Assembly: GCA_947034895.1 (NCBI GenBank)
Contig: OX344765.1
Coordinates: forward strand, 10,359,001-10,423,000
Length of the DNA stretch: 64,000 nt
Origin: Rhytidiadelphus loreus
Lineage: Eukaryota; Streptophyta; Bryopsida; Hypnales; Hylocomiaceae
Direction of reading: 5' to 3'
A program made the position numbers and the translations under genes. The number at the start of each line of letters is the position of its first letter. Position 1 is the first letter of the stretch. This document shows positions 22,807-35,640 of the stretch, piece by piece. The notes below the pieces were generated by a model that was not told the origin of the DNA, searched no databases, and worked only from the letters and a program-made list of their open reading frames with translations.

Positions 22807-23224
22807 AAGGCAGTAAGTTATGTTCTAGAAGTGACCATTTAAGGGCTGGTCCGCATTTTTCATGGGCTTCTGTGGATAGAATTTTTTTTAGATCCTTTTT
22901 TAGAGAAAGAAAAATGGATGTGGAACTTAACACAAGTGGTTTTGTATTTTTCCAAGTATTTTTGAATTACTTATAAATTTTCAAAGATTGGAGGCATAGG
23001 TACCTATTTGTGACCATAGGGTTTCCCCAAATCCGTCCACTTGCAACTTGTAAGGAGATGTGTGGAAATCAAAGACAATGATTGGCTCTTGCAATAGAAA
23101 AATAATTTTTCCTCGATGCATTCAATTGCTAAAGTGGTCAATGTAAAGATCACCCCATCTCCATTTTCCATCTAGAAATAGGGTCGGTTTGAAGAAGATG
23201 GGCGCTTTTCAGAGCACGCTACCT
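22807..23224 (-). mobile_element. Stowaway-like MITE, copy 3
   Basis: 418 bp between TA dinucleotides at 22805-22806 and 23225-23226, with ends AAGGCAGTAAG and GCTACCT. The interior matches copy 1 in the same orientation (TTTAAGGGCTGGT, TTTTTGAATTACT, ATTGGCTCTTGCAATA). The ends are more diverged than in copies 1 and 2. Confidence 0.75.
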
Positions 23225-23469
23225 TAGTAGCCTGCATAGTCATTGCCTTGGCTCTCCACTAGAATGAATGATGTGGAATATTTCACACCCAACAATACTT
23301 CATCGATAGCTAAGGATAAAATCAGGGATGAGCGAGGGTCCGTTCACCATGACCAAATTCAGTGAATGAGATTTCTCCACCACCTTGGCTAGTCATGGTT
23401 TTACTCTAATTTTCAAGCACTCCAATTGGTTGAAAATCTTCTTGATGGGTTACATGAGCATCATCCACT

Positions 23470-23799
23470 AAAGTAACGGGCTCTAAAATTGCACAGGCTC
23501 TAAAACCACCCACATCCTCAAATATACACTATGTGTACATGTAGCTTTTTCATAGCCTTCAGCAATGTACAAACAATGTAGATTTTAGAAAGTGAGCAAT
23601 TTTAGAGCTCTATGCCATTTAGACTTCAAAATTCTATAACTAATTCCACAAAGCTCCAAAAAATACGAAACAACTTGGTTTATATGCCAATTCCACTTCT
23701 ATTTCAAGGAAAATTTACTGAAAATTATTTCAAGAAGCTTGGCCTCCCCAAAATTCAGTTTCAGCTCTTAGGTGGGCAATTTCTGGGCCTGTTACCTTA
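23470..23799 (+). mobile_element. Stowaway-like MITE, copy 4 (internally shortened)
   Basis: 330 bp, starting AAGTAACGGGCTC after TA (23468-23469) and ending GTTACCT before TA (23800-23801). The right 220 bp matches copy 2 closely (ACAACTTGGTTTATATGCCA, CCCAAAATTCAGTT). The middle is shorter than in the other copies. Confidence 0.7.
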
Positions 23800-23801
23800 A
23801 T

Positions 23802-26800
23802 TAGTGTGGAAAGCATATGTTTGATATCATGACATGAGTAGCTACAGTGGGTAAGTTAGTTTCATTCTAAATTTTTTTGAAGTGTCATCTGTTGAAACAT
23901 ATTGCTTTCATTGCAATATTGAATATTAAAACACATAGCTTTGATATGCTTGGCCTATGGATACTAATGGATTATTTTTGTATCACATGTAAGTTATTGG
24001 GTGTTTTGGTCAGTGGTGCAGCACATTGGAAAAATGCAAACATAGGGATGCCATGTGTAATTATACACTTGACTTGGAAAACATGCTTTCAATTGAAAAT
24101 TATGAGTGAGTGTACAGTGCTTTTAATTAACAATATTATGTACTTGTCAATGTAAATGGTAAGCATATTTTGTATAACATTCTTTTATTATCAAAGGCAC
24201 CAGACTCACTATCATCCCAAATCAAAGTGCCAAGAGCATGCATCAGAAAAGGGTGTCACTTTTGATGGATATTTGTCATCTAATTAACCCTAAGGATCCA
24301 TCAGTCAGAAGTTGGCAAATACTCACAAAATTGCAAAAAAGAAAAAAAATAGCCCTCTTTAATTCATTTTTTAGAATTTGTGACTATAGGAGCTTATCAT
24401 CTTAACAAGTATTAGGGTTAGACCCAAAAAATAGAGGTATGAAAGTAATGTACGTGTGAGAGCATTACCTACAAAGTAGAACAAAATGTTTTTTGCAAGA
24501 TTGTTTGGACTTTTGACGATGTGGCTTTATCAGACTTTCATACCCCATAATTCAAAGTTCCTTTGCAAGGAAGATTTACATGTATTAGATCTTTATAAAG
24601 GCTCAACTTCCTAGAAGCTCTTGACTTTTGTTCCCCTCATCTCAAGAAAATGAGGAGAAAAAATCAAAATTTGATGCTTCATTTTAAATGCCAAAAATTT
24701 TCAAAGTTCATTTTGGCTCGAAGGGAGCTTTAATTAGGCATTATATACTAGCCTTACATGATACCCAAATAAATAATTAAAGTTGGCAATTGTGATTTGG
24801 CATATGCTTGAGAACTAGTTCTTTCCCCTTACAATTTTTTTGTTTTCAAAAATAACATCTCCAAAAATAGGCAACTATTTTTTTAAATGCTTTTGCCGGT
24901 CCTAACCATCAAATACAATAGCAAAGAAGAAGTCTTGGGGAAAACCAACCTACAATGCAAGAGTATGGTTCCCAAGGCCTACATGGGCACCAAACTTTTG
25001 TCCTTGCATGCCTTTGAAACCATAGCTCTTGCATTGTAGTTTGGTGCTCAAAGACTTACTTTCTGGTAGTGATATTTAGAGTAAGAGTCACTTCAAAAAG
25101 AACTAATCTATAATTGTCTATGCACATTACACTAGCAACAAATGTTGTTGTAGTGTCTTTGAACCAAGAGTAGCTTGTTGTTTCCTTTTTATTGAAGATT
25201 ATTGTAAGTGCCTAACAACCATAATGTATTCTACACTATTCTAATTGAAAAATTCTAAAGATTCAATGAATTATAGAAAAATTGAGATGTTGAAATCTTA
25301 AAATTTGGGAACTTGTTGATTTTCAATTTGCAAAACTTAAAATTTGGACACTTACAATTTGCAAAGTCATATTTTGAAATATAGCAATCTATATTATTGG
25401 ATTTTTTACACTTTAACAAACTATCAATAGCTCAATATGGTTTATAGGAAGTTGAGCTGACTAGACTACTGTAGTTCTTTTTTCCAAAATTGATGTGCAA
25501 AACAGGTCTTGAGACTTTTATATTGAGGTCCAAGACCAAACCAATGATTATTATTGTAATGCCTTGAAATTTGGATCTAATTTGCATCATTTTTGTCTCA
25601 AATATTTTTTTAGGTTGAGGCCTAGTGTAAGAAATCCTAGCTTTGTTGATACATACCCAATAGTAAAATATTTAGGACCCTTGAATAACCAAAAGGCCAA
25701 AAAACTAAATTAAAATTAGGTGAAAATCCAACTCTAATGCACTTATCACAGCTAGAAATGCTACCAAAAACTCTGTAAAATTTCCTTATCAATGTAAATC
25801 ATCCATTTGTTTAAAATCAAATAAACAAATAAATAAATAAAACTCTTAAGAAAATCACTAACACCCGAGGAACATCCAAATTATTATGGATAATTTCTAC
25901 TACGATCTTACTTCATGTGGGCTTTTGGTTACCTCAACAATAGTGAAAATGGATAAAGAAATTGTTGAACTTGCCAAGTCCCTCTCAAAAAAAATTCTAC
26001 ATTCTCTGATTTTCAAATGGAGTTCACTGTCAAAATAGGTGGACAAATGTATACATCAAGTACAGATAATTCAATTCACGTTTTCATGGGGGCGTTAAAG
26101 CGGCCATTGAAAGTCTACATTGAGGTTGAGGTTGCTTAGTGTGCAGCGTTCTTCACTTCTCTTATACTTGTATTCTTCATCTCCCAAAATTAATTTGGGA
26201 CCTCTGAATCCATATTCAAATTCAAAATTTCCAAAATTTATCAAATAAAAAAATCTAGGGGCTAAAAAACATAGACCTCAAATGACCACTTTAATTAAGG
26301 TTCTGCCATATTTTCCCATGCCATTCCATACATGATATATGGTAGCCTGCCCACACATGATCACCTCCTATACCCAACCTATAGACTATTGTTTTTATCA
26401 ACCATAGACTGTTGTAGATCTATGAAGTTCTGGCATAGTTTGAGGAGCAATTCTGGCATATTACGATTGGCTGCAAAGCTGTCAATATTGCAACCAGCCC
26501 CCTTGGTCAATTTCGCAATTAGCCCATGGTTAGAAAATACAGAGGTCTATATCACCATTGTAGGTTGAAGAGAATCTTTCACTAAAAAAATTCATAGTAA
26601 TTACATTTTGTGTAATAAAATTACGAAAAACATGCAATCCTTCCAAATTCTATTTCCGTACATGGGAATAAATTTGGCACTCCAAAACCTGCGCTCCAAA
26701 TATGCATAATTGCTTAAGTGTTCAGGTATGGGTGGACTCCTATAACTTAAGTTTATTCGGAGGGAGCATGTCGCTCTACCGATAACCAAACCAAAGAAGA

Positions 26801-28410
26801 AATTGAAAGCCATTGAACGCACGGACCTGACTAAGGAGTCAAAGTCGGTTGTGCCAGTCAAAGCAGAGAATTCTCTGTATGATATAAGGTACAACAAAAA
26901 ACTTCAGAACCAAGTCGTAAGTTAAATTATGATGATATGCAAATCAGTTCAGTCAGAGGGGAAAGCCCAGTGTACCCGCCTGCCTTTCACTTGGGATTCA
27001 ATTGCGCCAGGCGCCAGTAAGTACACGAGGGATCCCTCGCTTGGAAGGAAACTTAGTAGGAACTTTGACTCTTTTTGAGAGTTACATTACTAGGTGAAAA
27101 TTTTGAAAGCTTGAGATTTTTTTAACTCGGGGAAAGGCAAAAACTTATTAACTTATATATTATACTGGAATGAAAGCCCCCAAGTCGCAGGATGCTAAAC
27201 CCGTCCTATGACAAAGTGGGACCAGCTGGGTGAATTTTACCCTGGAGAAAACATAGGATTTTTTTTTTTTTTTTTTTTCCACATATGATAAAATTTATAA
27301 ATTTTGAATTCATATTTGCAATCAAAGACTCCAAATTATCTAGGAGAGGTTTACAACATATCCCTAAATACGGCACAAAATATGGGGAAAGATTTTACTT
27401 TCACCATGGAGAACCTACGTTTTTACCCTATTGGTTCTACTACTTGTGGGATGGGTCTAGCGTCTTGCCCCCAAATTACCTTCGAAAGGTCAAGAAACAC
27501 ACAAAACATAATGTTGTTTATTCGACAACACTAGTATGTGAGTATCAAGAAATGCCTCGAGAAATGTGAGTCTATGAGCCTTGAGCATAATTATGTATAA
27601 GTAGATATCCTACAACCATTGAAGGTGCTTATAATGTAAACACCTATAATATAGATATTTATAATGTAGGTATTCTATAATCGTGAAGGTTCCTATTATA
27701 TAGACACTTGTAACATAGGTGTATAGACTCCTATGCTCACGTGCTTATGATTCTAGGCTCACATAGTAGCAACTGTGCATTGTTTAGCAATGAGGTAGGG
27801 TCCCTTTTTGCGTCCTTGAAAGGGGAATGCCCACAACAAACAAAATTGTCTTATACGTCTTCTTCAACCAACCTTAATCCTTGCATTTAGTGATAATTCC
27901 CTCTCAAGCATCTAAGGAGGCATAATACCTTCTTAGCATGGGGAGGATCATTGCCTAGTTATACAATGTTACAAGGAGTATAAAATATAAACACTCGTAA
28001 TACTAGTTTAAGAGTGCTCCGTGAATGAGCCTATGACCCACGTAAGAGCTTATGAACTAGTTAGGTCATAGGAGCCAAAAAATGGCTTATAAATGATCAT
28101 ATTATTATTTTGTAATAGAAATTTAATGGTTATTATTATTATTAATTTTGTATACAACCTTTATGTATAACTATACAATTGTGTTAAATTTCAATCAATT
28201 AGTACTTTTATTTATTGACTATAAATTGTAGGGGAAGAGGTTCATATCAATAGACATTATTTGTAAGGAAGTTTGAGTAGGTACCTTATTCAACCAATGC
28301 TATTAAATTAGAGCCAATCATAGTATAGTTTCTTGTTTTATACAGATTATATTAATTAGAAAACTAATATTCACTTGTAGTATATTTTAGCACTTAAAAA
28401 TTTGACACAT
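23802..28410. other. AT-rich intergenic DNA, no gene
   Basis: No frame here looks coding. Positions 27250-27280 hold a long T tract following a GC-richer stretch (27165-27245), possibly a retroelement tail on the minus strand. Positions 27600-27780 contain a decayed short-period repeat built from TATAATGTAGACACTT-like words. Confidence 0.45.
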
Positions 28411-28414
28411 TTAG

Positions 28415-29339
28415 CCCCTAAAGGACCATTGTCCCGTCGGGGGACAAATGCGTTTTCAGGTAGGTACCTACGGGCTAAAACATTTCCTCCTAATTTTTTG
28501 AAATTTTTTAAGGAGGTAGAAAAGTTGATTAGCTTCGTGGGAATATAATTTTTTTCAAAATCAGTGCCCGGGAACAATAGTTATGACCAAATAAGCTCAA
28601 ACGAGGGGATGGCGGGCAGCTCAGGCAGCCCAAAAAAATAGACAAAAATTTGAATTTTCTTTTTAATATTATTTTTTCTCATATATTATATTTTTATCTA
28701 TCTGGAAAGCTTTGATTCATTTCATTTGGATATGTTATGAGAAAGTTATGGACATTCTCGTTTTTCGGGTAGTTAGAGCATCTTCTTGAAAAAAATAACA
28801 TGTAGGATTCATTTCTGAATGCAATTTTTCAAATTTTTCAATATATTTTTTTGCATGGTCTGATTTACTTGCTAGAACAATCTCACCATTGGGATTAGTG
28901 CATTTTAATTCCATCTAAAATATATGAATATTTTAGATTTTCCTTCTATCTCATACCTACTTTGACTTAACAATTTTTTTAAGAATGATGATTAATTTTT
29001 CTTTGAATTTTTTTTTTACCTAGACTCTCAACTCAATTCTCCACTATAAAGATTTAAAGCTCAAAACTCCGTAGTGTAAAAATTTTAAGTTAAAAATGTT
29101 CAAAGTCAAGAAATCTAGTCCCACAATGTGCTGAAAAACTTGTTTTTTCCACTTTAAACGCAAATATCTTGAAATCTGAGCGGTCAAAAATTCTGAAATT
29201 TTTTCCACACACTAGTTAGGTGTAAGATCCTATGGTTAGATATGGGAAAAAAACAATGTTTCAATTTTTTTACTCCTTGCGATAGGTATGGCAGTTTTGA
29301 ATGTTTTCTGGCAGAAAAAAGGCCTTGGTCCTGTAGGGG
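28415..29339 (+). mobile_element. piggyBac-type (TTAA) MITE, copy b
   Basis: 925 bp, with ends CCCCTAAAGGACCA and TTGGTCCTGTAGGGG. The left target is TTAG (28411-28414, one mismatch to TTAA) and the right target is TTAA (29340-29343). The interior is homologous to copy a in its left part (GGGAATATAATTTT, CAGTGCCCGGGAAC). No coding capacity is seen. Confidence 0.8.
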
Positions 29340-29343
29340 TTAA

Positions 29344-31389
29344 AATGATTCATTTGCTTTTAAGTGAAACTAAAATAAATGAAGCTTCTCAAGTTTAGAT
29401 TCTATTTCACTTGAAAACTTTCTTGAAATCTTAAAAATGAGTGTCTTATTGTATGTTCAAGTTGAAATCTATAAACAAGTTTTTAAGTATAAAATGACAC
29501 AAAAAATTTATTCACTACAATGTTTGTTGTTGCAATATGTACCAACGGTGAATTATTTAGATATTTTGAGTTTTTTTTAATTTAATAGTAATTTTATTTA
29601 TTTATTCTTTGAAAATCCATTGTAATTGCAACTATTTATAACGAAAAATTGAAATTTTTGTAATATAAGAAAGACTTGTGATTTCATCTTTGAAAAATAG
29701 ATGAAATTTCATTTATATACATTGGCAAAGTGGAACTAACAAAATGATAAACTTTGAAGTAAGACAATATGATCAAAGGCTTTGTCCTTATAACTTAAAG
29801 TCCTCCTTCCATTTATTAATAAGGTCAGACGAGTGAATTCAAGATTTATTTAGAGTGCATACACTTCTTGTAATTCATACAAAATAACTTAGAAATGGAA
29901 TTATGATGTCATTTCAGTAGTAGCACTATGTTATTACACATTATATTCATGCAATTTAAGCATTGAATCGATGTAAAATTGACCACTAATACCTTCCATA
30001 TTGTTTGTATTGAAATTGTACAGATATAATATGTACTAATACAATATCTCTATGATACTACTAATGGTGTTGTTCTTGGCCTAACGACTTTTCACTACAA
30101 ATCTCCATTAAAAAGACATTGAAACTACTCATAATTAATGTGTAGGGCCCCTCAATCTATATGCTAGAAGACAACATATCCCTCATATCTACAAATTGCA
30201 CACACAATACAAAAGAATTTGGTGTCCATTTTCACATTAAAACTCAAAAATATATATTGAATGTCTCAGTTGGTTTAGACATCTTAGTTTGGGCAAAAAA
30301 CAACTTTTTTTTTATCACTTTGGCAATGGCCATCTAACTTATCTAAGTCATGTTGATGTGGCATGACAATACAATGTATTTATTTATTTGCCCAAGTCTT
30401 GCTAGTAACTTTTGTAACCAAAATTCTCAAAACACAAATCCACATACGACAATGTCACTAAACTAAAATTGTTGAAGTGTACATGAATCTAGAAAAATTA
30501 AGGCATACTATTGTATACAACTTGTCTACCTAATATATTGCAAGGGAGTAGAAAATTATCGTGGTAAGTCCTAGGAACAACAATGACATTGAAGCCTATG
30601 ATTGCTAGTTGTGGATATATCAAATAAAGTGTGTGCTATTTCCATCTTAAATTGTATGACAAGGATGGTTGGGCCTAGTATCTTAGTGCTTGATATGGCT
30701 AGATTTTGGATGAATTCTTGGCTACACAAGTTTGTAAGTCACAACTTGTATGAGCTTGCTCCTTTTTTTAATTAGAAATTAGAGACCTGGTGTATCCAAT
30801 TATAATAGAAGAAGCATTTTGGAAAAGGGCCTAATATGTAGTGAACACATATATATTTGTATTGTATTAATAACAATACCCAATTATAGTCCTTGAAGAT
30901 GCCATAGAATGCACACTATGTTTCCAATTTTTTTTTGTGAAATTTGTAAAATTAGCACAATCAATTTGCCTCCACTTTTGTCGTTGTATCTAAAGACCAA
31001 TTGATAAAATGCATAAATTCCATAATCTATCAGTGGAAGACTTAAGTTTATATTGACAAATTTTCCCCTATGTTTTCAAAACATCAAAAATTTACAACAA
31101 ATCTTGCACAACAAATCTACAAGAAGTTGAGGATGTCACATTTTATACATCATATTAGTATCAAAATGCATGGTGATGTCTAGATGTTCAAATCAATATC
31201 AAAATGAGATAAAGTTTTTCTTATTAAATATTCATTCCATTTTTTCAAAGTTCAAAGTCCAAATTGTTTAGCAAATTTGAAATTTACGATTTGAGAATTA
31301 CAGTAAACAAAGTATTTTCTTTAGTCAAGTTGGAGCCAAGGTTTTTACTTTGAGCAAAAGAAAACCCATTCAAAATCAATATAATTATT
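29344..31389. other. AT-rich intergenic DNA, no gene
   Basis: I see no coding frame, terminal repeat or RNA gene here. Confidence 0.5.
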
Positions 31390-31393
31390 TTAA

Positions 31394-32246
31394 CCCTTGA
31401 AGGATCAGCTTGCTAAATTTGGCAATATAGCAGTTTTGGGTAGGTATGTGTGACTAGAGAATTTCCATGTTTTGGGCCCAAACTTTTTCTATATTTTTGG
31501 GTAGGTACGTGTGGATAAAGAATATCTTTCATGTGCACTAAAATTCAAGACATTTGGAAATATGACTCAAAAGTTATGGCCTAATATGTTTTTTTTTTTT
31601 GTAAATGGGCAGTCCGAGCAAATTTGAATCATTCCATTTTGATCAATGAGTCAAAAGTTATGAGGAGTTTTAGATTGCGGGTAGTTATGGATTCTCTACT
31701 CTAAAATAAACTTTGAAGTCCTTTATTTTACTCAGTTTTCATTATTTTATGAAAAAAATAAAATCAAAAGATGTAGACTTTTATTAAAACATTTCAACCA
31801 TTGGGATTGGTATTTTCAATTTCATAATTAAATTCTTAACAATTTAGTATTTTGAATCATTCCCTACATCTTTCTACTTACTATTTTTTCCTATATGTTG
31901 TACAATTCCAAATGATTTGAAAATTTTCAAGCGTGTAGCCAACTTGCCTAGAAGAATGAATACAAAGAAGTACACCATTTTGGACATTTTTTCATACAAA
32001 TGTGACCTTGTAAAGTGTAGCTGCTTGTTTTTTCACAAGGTCCCCCCAAAATACGTTTGTCACTTCAGAAGCTAATATCTTGTAATCTACGTGGTGGAAA
32101 TTTTCCACACCTTTTCAAACCAACATACTACAAAATACTACAATTACATGTATCCAAAAATGATTTAAAAAAAATTGGGTACTTGTACTAGAAATGGCAA
32201 TTTTTGGAGCGTTTTTTGTGAAAATATAGTCAAGGAACTATAGAGA
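31394..32246 (+). mobile_element. piggyBac-type (TTAA) MITE, copy c (diverged)
   Basis: 853 bp, flanked by TTAA at 31390-31393 and 32247-32250. The left end CCCTTGAAGGATCAG and right end AACTATAGAGA are degraded. The interior (CTTTCATGTGCACTAAA, ACATTTGGAAATA, TCAAAAGTTATGGCC) matches 59918-60867 in reverse orientation. Confidence 0.7.
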
Positions 32247-32250
32247 TTAA

Positions 32251-32609
32251 ATAGAATATATCACCAAATATTCTACCTTTCTCAATGAATGAAATTGCTA
32301 TTTTGATACAAAATCTTGAGATATTGCAACTTTCGGGGGGACAAGTAAATAAATTTTCATTCATTGAAAATTGTGTTGTTTCCACAACTAAAAGTAAAGT
32401 AAATGTAATTTTTTAATTCATGAAAACTTCACAATTCAATAATTTTTACACCATAGGTCCCAAATGCCACAAAACAAAACCAGTGTGCACCTCCTACCAG
32501 AGAACTTTGCGGGGATGTACTGTTCCAGAGATCTCACCATAGAAAACAAACAAACTCATTTAAGGTATAACTTAGATTTTGCAGTTTTCAAGCATGCCCA
32601 TGGATTCTG
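32251..32609. other. AT-rich spacer
   Basis: Nothing recognisable apart from a short shared word with other spacers. The left target duplication of the next element lies at 32601-32609. Confidence 0.5.
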
Positions 32610-32834
32610 GATCAGGGTGGATTGACCCCTCGCTCGACCTTACCAGGGGTGCATGTAAAAAAAAAGCCCCCTATTTTGGGCCGTTCTAGGGCATATTCTT
32701 CACCTCTCTAAACTAATTTGGGGTCTCTGAACGCAAAAATGAAATAAAATTTTGCAAAAAAAATCATGTGCAAAAAATAAATAATTCCAGGGTTTGCCCG
32801 CAGGGCCGAGCGAGGGGGTCAGTTCACCCTGGCC
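32610..32834 (+). mobile_element. Mutator-like MITE (9-bp duplication), copy 1
   Basis: 225 bp, flanked by the direct repeat TGGATTCTG at 32601-32609 and 32835-32843. Terminal inverted repeats are about 27 bp, with the left reading CAGGGTGGATTGACCCCTCG and the right ending GAGGGGGTCAGTTCACCCTG. The interior is GC-richer than its surroundings (GGGTTTGCCCGCAGGGC). The 9-bp duplication points to the Mutator superfamily. It is non-autonomous. Confidence 0.88.
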
Positions 32835-32843
32835 TGGATTCTG

Positions 32844-33295
32844 TATGAGAACTTCAGGGAAGATCTCTTTATGTACTACCAACTGGTACCCAAAATCAAT
32901 GCATAAAAAACATTGATTGACAGGAGTTTCAACTTATCAACCAATCAGATTTTTCAAAATTTCAAAATTTAAATTTTTTTGAAACCCGTAGTTTATCCCT
33001 AGAGTGTAACCAAGAACAAATGGTAAAAGATTTTGAGATTTTGAGAATCAATAGGTACTGTGGTTGTTGGAGTCACCATATCTTCATGTAAGCTTAGGAC
33101 CATCCCTCACACACACACACTCCCCTTATGAAAACTGTAACAGACACAATTCCATTCACTTCGTGGTTATTGCTACGGACACCTTGTTGCAATGAAATCG
33201 ATTGTTCATTAATTTGCCATTTTAGAAGAGAAAGAAAAGGAGAGAAACATATGAATAAACAACGGATGGGAATGTCACAAGTTTCTTAGCAAATA
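32844..33295. other. AT-rich spacer
   Basis: No gene. A short CA microsatellite lies at about 33106-33120. Confidence 0.5.
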
Positions 33296-33299
33296 TTAA

Positions 33300-33837
33300 C
33301 CCCTAAATGCCTGAGGCACCAAATTCTGATCAGGGTGGATTGACCCCCTCGCTCGTCCTTACCAGGGGTGCAAGTAAAAAAAATGCCCCCTATTTTGGGC
33401 CATTCTAGGGTATAATCTTGACCTCACCTAGCAAATTTGGGGTCTCTGATCGCAGAAATGAATTCAAAATTTGCAAAAAAATTCATGTGCAGAAAATAAA
33501 TAATTCCAGGGTTTGCCCGCAGGGCCGAGTGAGGGGGGCAATTCTCCCTGGCCCAAATTCTGGTGTTGGCAGTACTTTGAAGTTAAATAAAACCTAACTG
33601 AGCTACTATTATTAAAGAATTTATATTTTTGAAGTGTAGTTTTAGTATCAAAATAAAATTTTGAAGATGAATGATTATGGTAAATCTTGATTTTTTAGTG
33701 TTGAGGGCTCTTGGAAATGAGCCCCAAATACACTAGATCTTCAGTGGAGAAAAATCACATTAGAAATTCATTTAAGAAATTATATAGTAGATTTTGAAAA
33801 GCCATAAATTGATTGGGATTATGTTGTGTTGTGCCTT
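33300..33837 (-). mobile_element. piggyBac-type MITE, copy d, carrying a nested insertion
   Basis: The left TTAA is at 33296-33299 and the end is CCCCTAAATGCCTGAG. After removing the nested Mutator-like element (33329-33553), the sequence follows the reverse complement of 53031-53675 (ACTTTGAAGTTAAATAAAAC, GCCATAAATTGATTGGG). Homology stops near 33820, where a second element of the superfamily begins, so the right end is lost. Confidence 0.75.
33329..33553 (+). mobile_element. Mutator-like MITE (9-bp duplication), copy 2, nested
   Basis: 225 bp, the same length as copy 1 and nearly the same sequence, flanked by CAAATTCTG at 33320-33328 and 33554-33562. The related unoccupied site is in the element at 53031-53675 (reverse strand CACCCAAATCTGGTG near 53655). 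Confidence 0.9.
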
Positions 33838-33841
33838 TTTA

Positions 33842-34330
33842 CCCCTAAACGACCAAACGGTGTTTTTTAACAACATAGCAATTTTTGGCAACTCACTATG
33901 AAAGAAATTTTTGTTTTTTTGTATTGAAATTTTCACTCAACATGTGGGTGTAAAGTAGCTTTAAGGCACAACAATTTTCATAGCTTTTGACTACATGGTT
34001 AAAAAGTTATTTTATGATATGTAGATTCTCTTGATTGGTTGGTAGCTTAGACAACTAAAAAATATCACTTTTCTAAGAAATAAAAATTTGAACTTTTAGA
34101 TTTATATATGTGTTGAAAGCTTGGAATGATTCCAATTTGATTAACAAGATGAAAGTTATGAGGAGTCTTAGTTTGTAGGCAATTATGGAATCTCTACTCT
34201 AAAATTAAACTTTGAAATCCTTTATTTAACTCAATTTTTAATATTTTTGGAAATAAATAAATCATTAGGTGTAGATTTTTTTTTACAACATTTCAACCAT
34301 TGAAATTGTCATTTTTCAATACAAATGTGA
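33842..34330 (+). mobile_element. piggyBac-type MITE, copy e (3'-truncated)
   Basis: The left end CCCCTAAACGACCAAACG follows TTTA (33838-33841). The interior matches the left half of 54313-55213 (AACATAGC, AACTCACTA, ATGAAAGTTATGAGGAGT). The expected right half and TTAA end are not found, so the element is truncated near 34330. Confidence 0.65.
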
Positions 34331-35640
34331 CCTATAACTATGGAGTCTTGACTATCTAATTGCCTTAAATGACACTTTAAATTAAATCACACCACAATGG
34401 TATACATTATAGTGTGCACTTATAGAAAAAATATTTAAATTATACATCTTGTTGTGTATTTTATATGAATTTTTTTCACTTTTTATTCAAAATAATAGTA
34501 ATTTCAAATTTTTACCAAAAAGATTTGAAATTTGTATGACTTGTAGAAGTTATGTGATTACATCTTTGAAAAATAAATATTAAAAATTTCATTCATATAT
34601 AGTTGCAAATTGGGAGCTTACAATGAAAAACCCTTTGAAGTTTGAAGAATTGGTCATAGGTTCATTCTTTCAAGGTTAAAATTTATTCAAATATTGACTT
34701 CATAATTTCAGAAAAACTACAAAAAAATATAAAATTTTCAGATTGGATTTACAGTTTAGAAGTTAGAGCATTTTTTTTTCGCAAAATGGGAATTTGTGGG
34801 GCAGGAAGGGCACAAAAACATTCCTAGACTTCCAAGGGGGTAACAAATAGGGCCATGGGAAGTTCAAGAAGAAGACATGTGAAAGAATGTGAAGCCATGA
34901 CTTCGGCCATGACACAATATTGGCATAGAAAATTTGACTATGGATTGTAAGAATTTCAACCATTCTTAAAGTGGAGAACTCTAGTTGAGAATTGAAGGGG
35001 AACATGATGGGAACATGATGGGAACAAAAGGGGAAACATAATGGGACCATTTATTCAATGATGCCAAATGTCTCAAGCACTTGGGTGTCTGCATTAGCAT
35101 TCTAAATTCTATAGAAACTAAAAGATTTGAGTTAAATTAATGTTTTTTTTTGTACTTGTGAAGAGTGAACAAATATTTCAATCTACCTTTGGGATTCTTT
35201 TTTTTCCATAAATTATGCAATGGAAAAAGTGTTTGCAAAAAAAGTGTATGTATTGTGAATTCTAAGCACATCTTGGCATTGTATAATTTTATTAGAAGTG
35301 TTCCACGTCTTTTTACCTTTGAAAATTGGTGAAAATATTCCTAATATGGTCTTCAATACTATAGTTTTCTAAATTCATGCAAAAATTTCCCACAAACAAT
35401 GGTCAAAGTCATCTAAAACTTTTCTTCAACTTCTACCACTAAATCCTCCAATCTACAAGATCAAAGTTTGTGAATTTTCTTACCATGTGCTCTTATACCA
35501 CGTGCAATGCATGATTCCACAATTAAAATTTTCCCATAAACATAAACCATCTCTTTGTTTGCATGTCTAAATGCAATATAAATGTTCAATTTTGAATGGT
35601 TTTAGCAAGAATTGAAACTTTAGGGGGTGGGTGGGTAAAT
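34331..35640. other. AT-rich intergenic DNA, no gene
   Basis: No coding frame or clear repeat boundary. An open frame on the minus strand (34763-35050) overlaps low-complexity sequence and has no family character. Confidence 0.5.
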
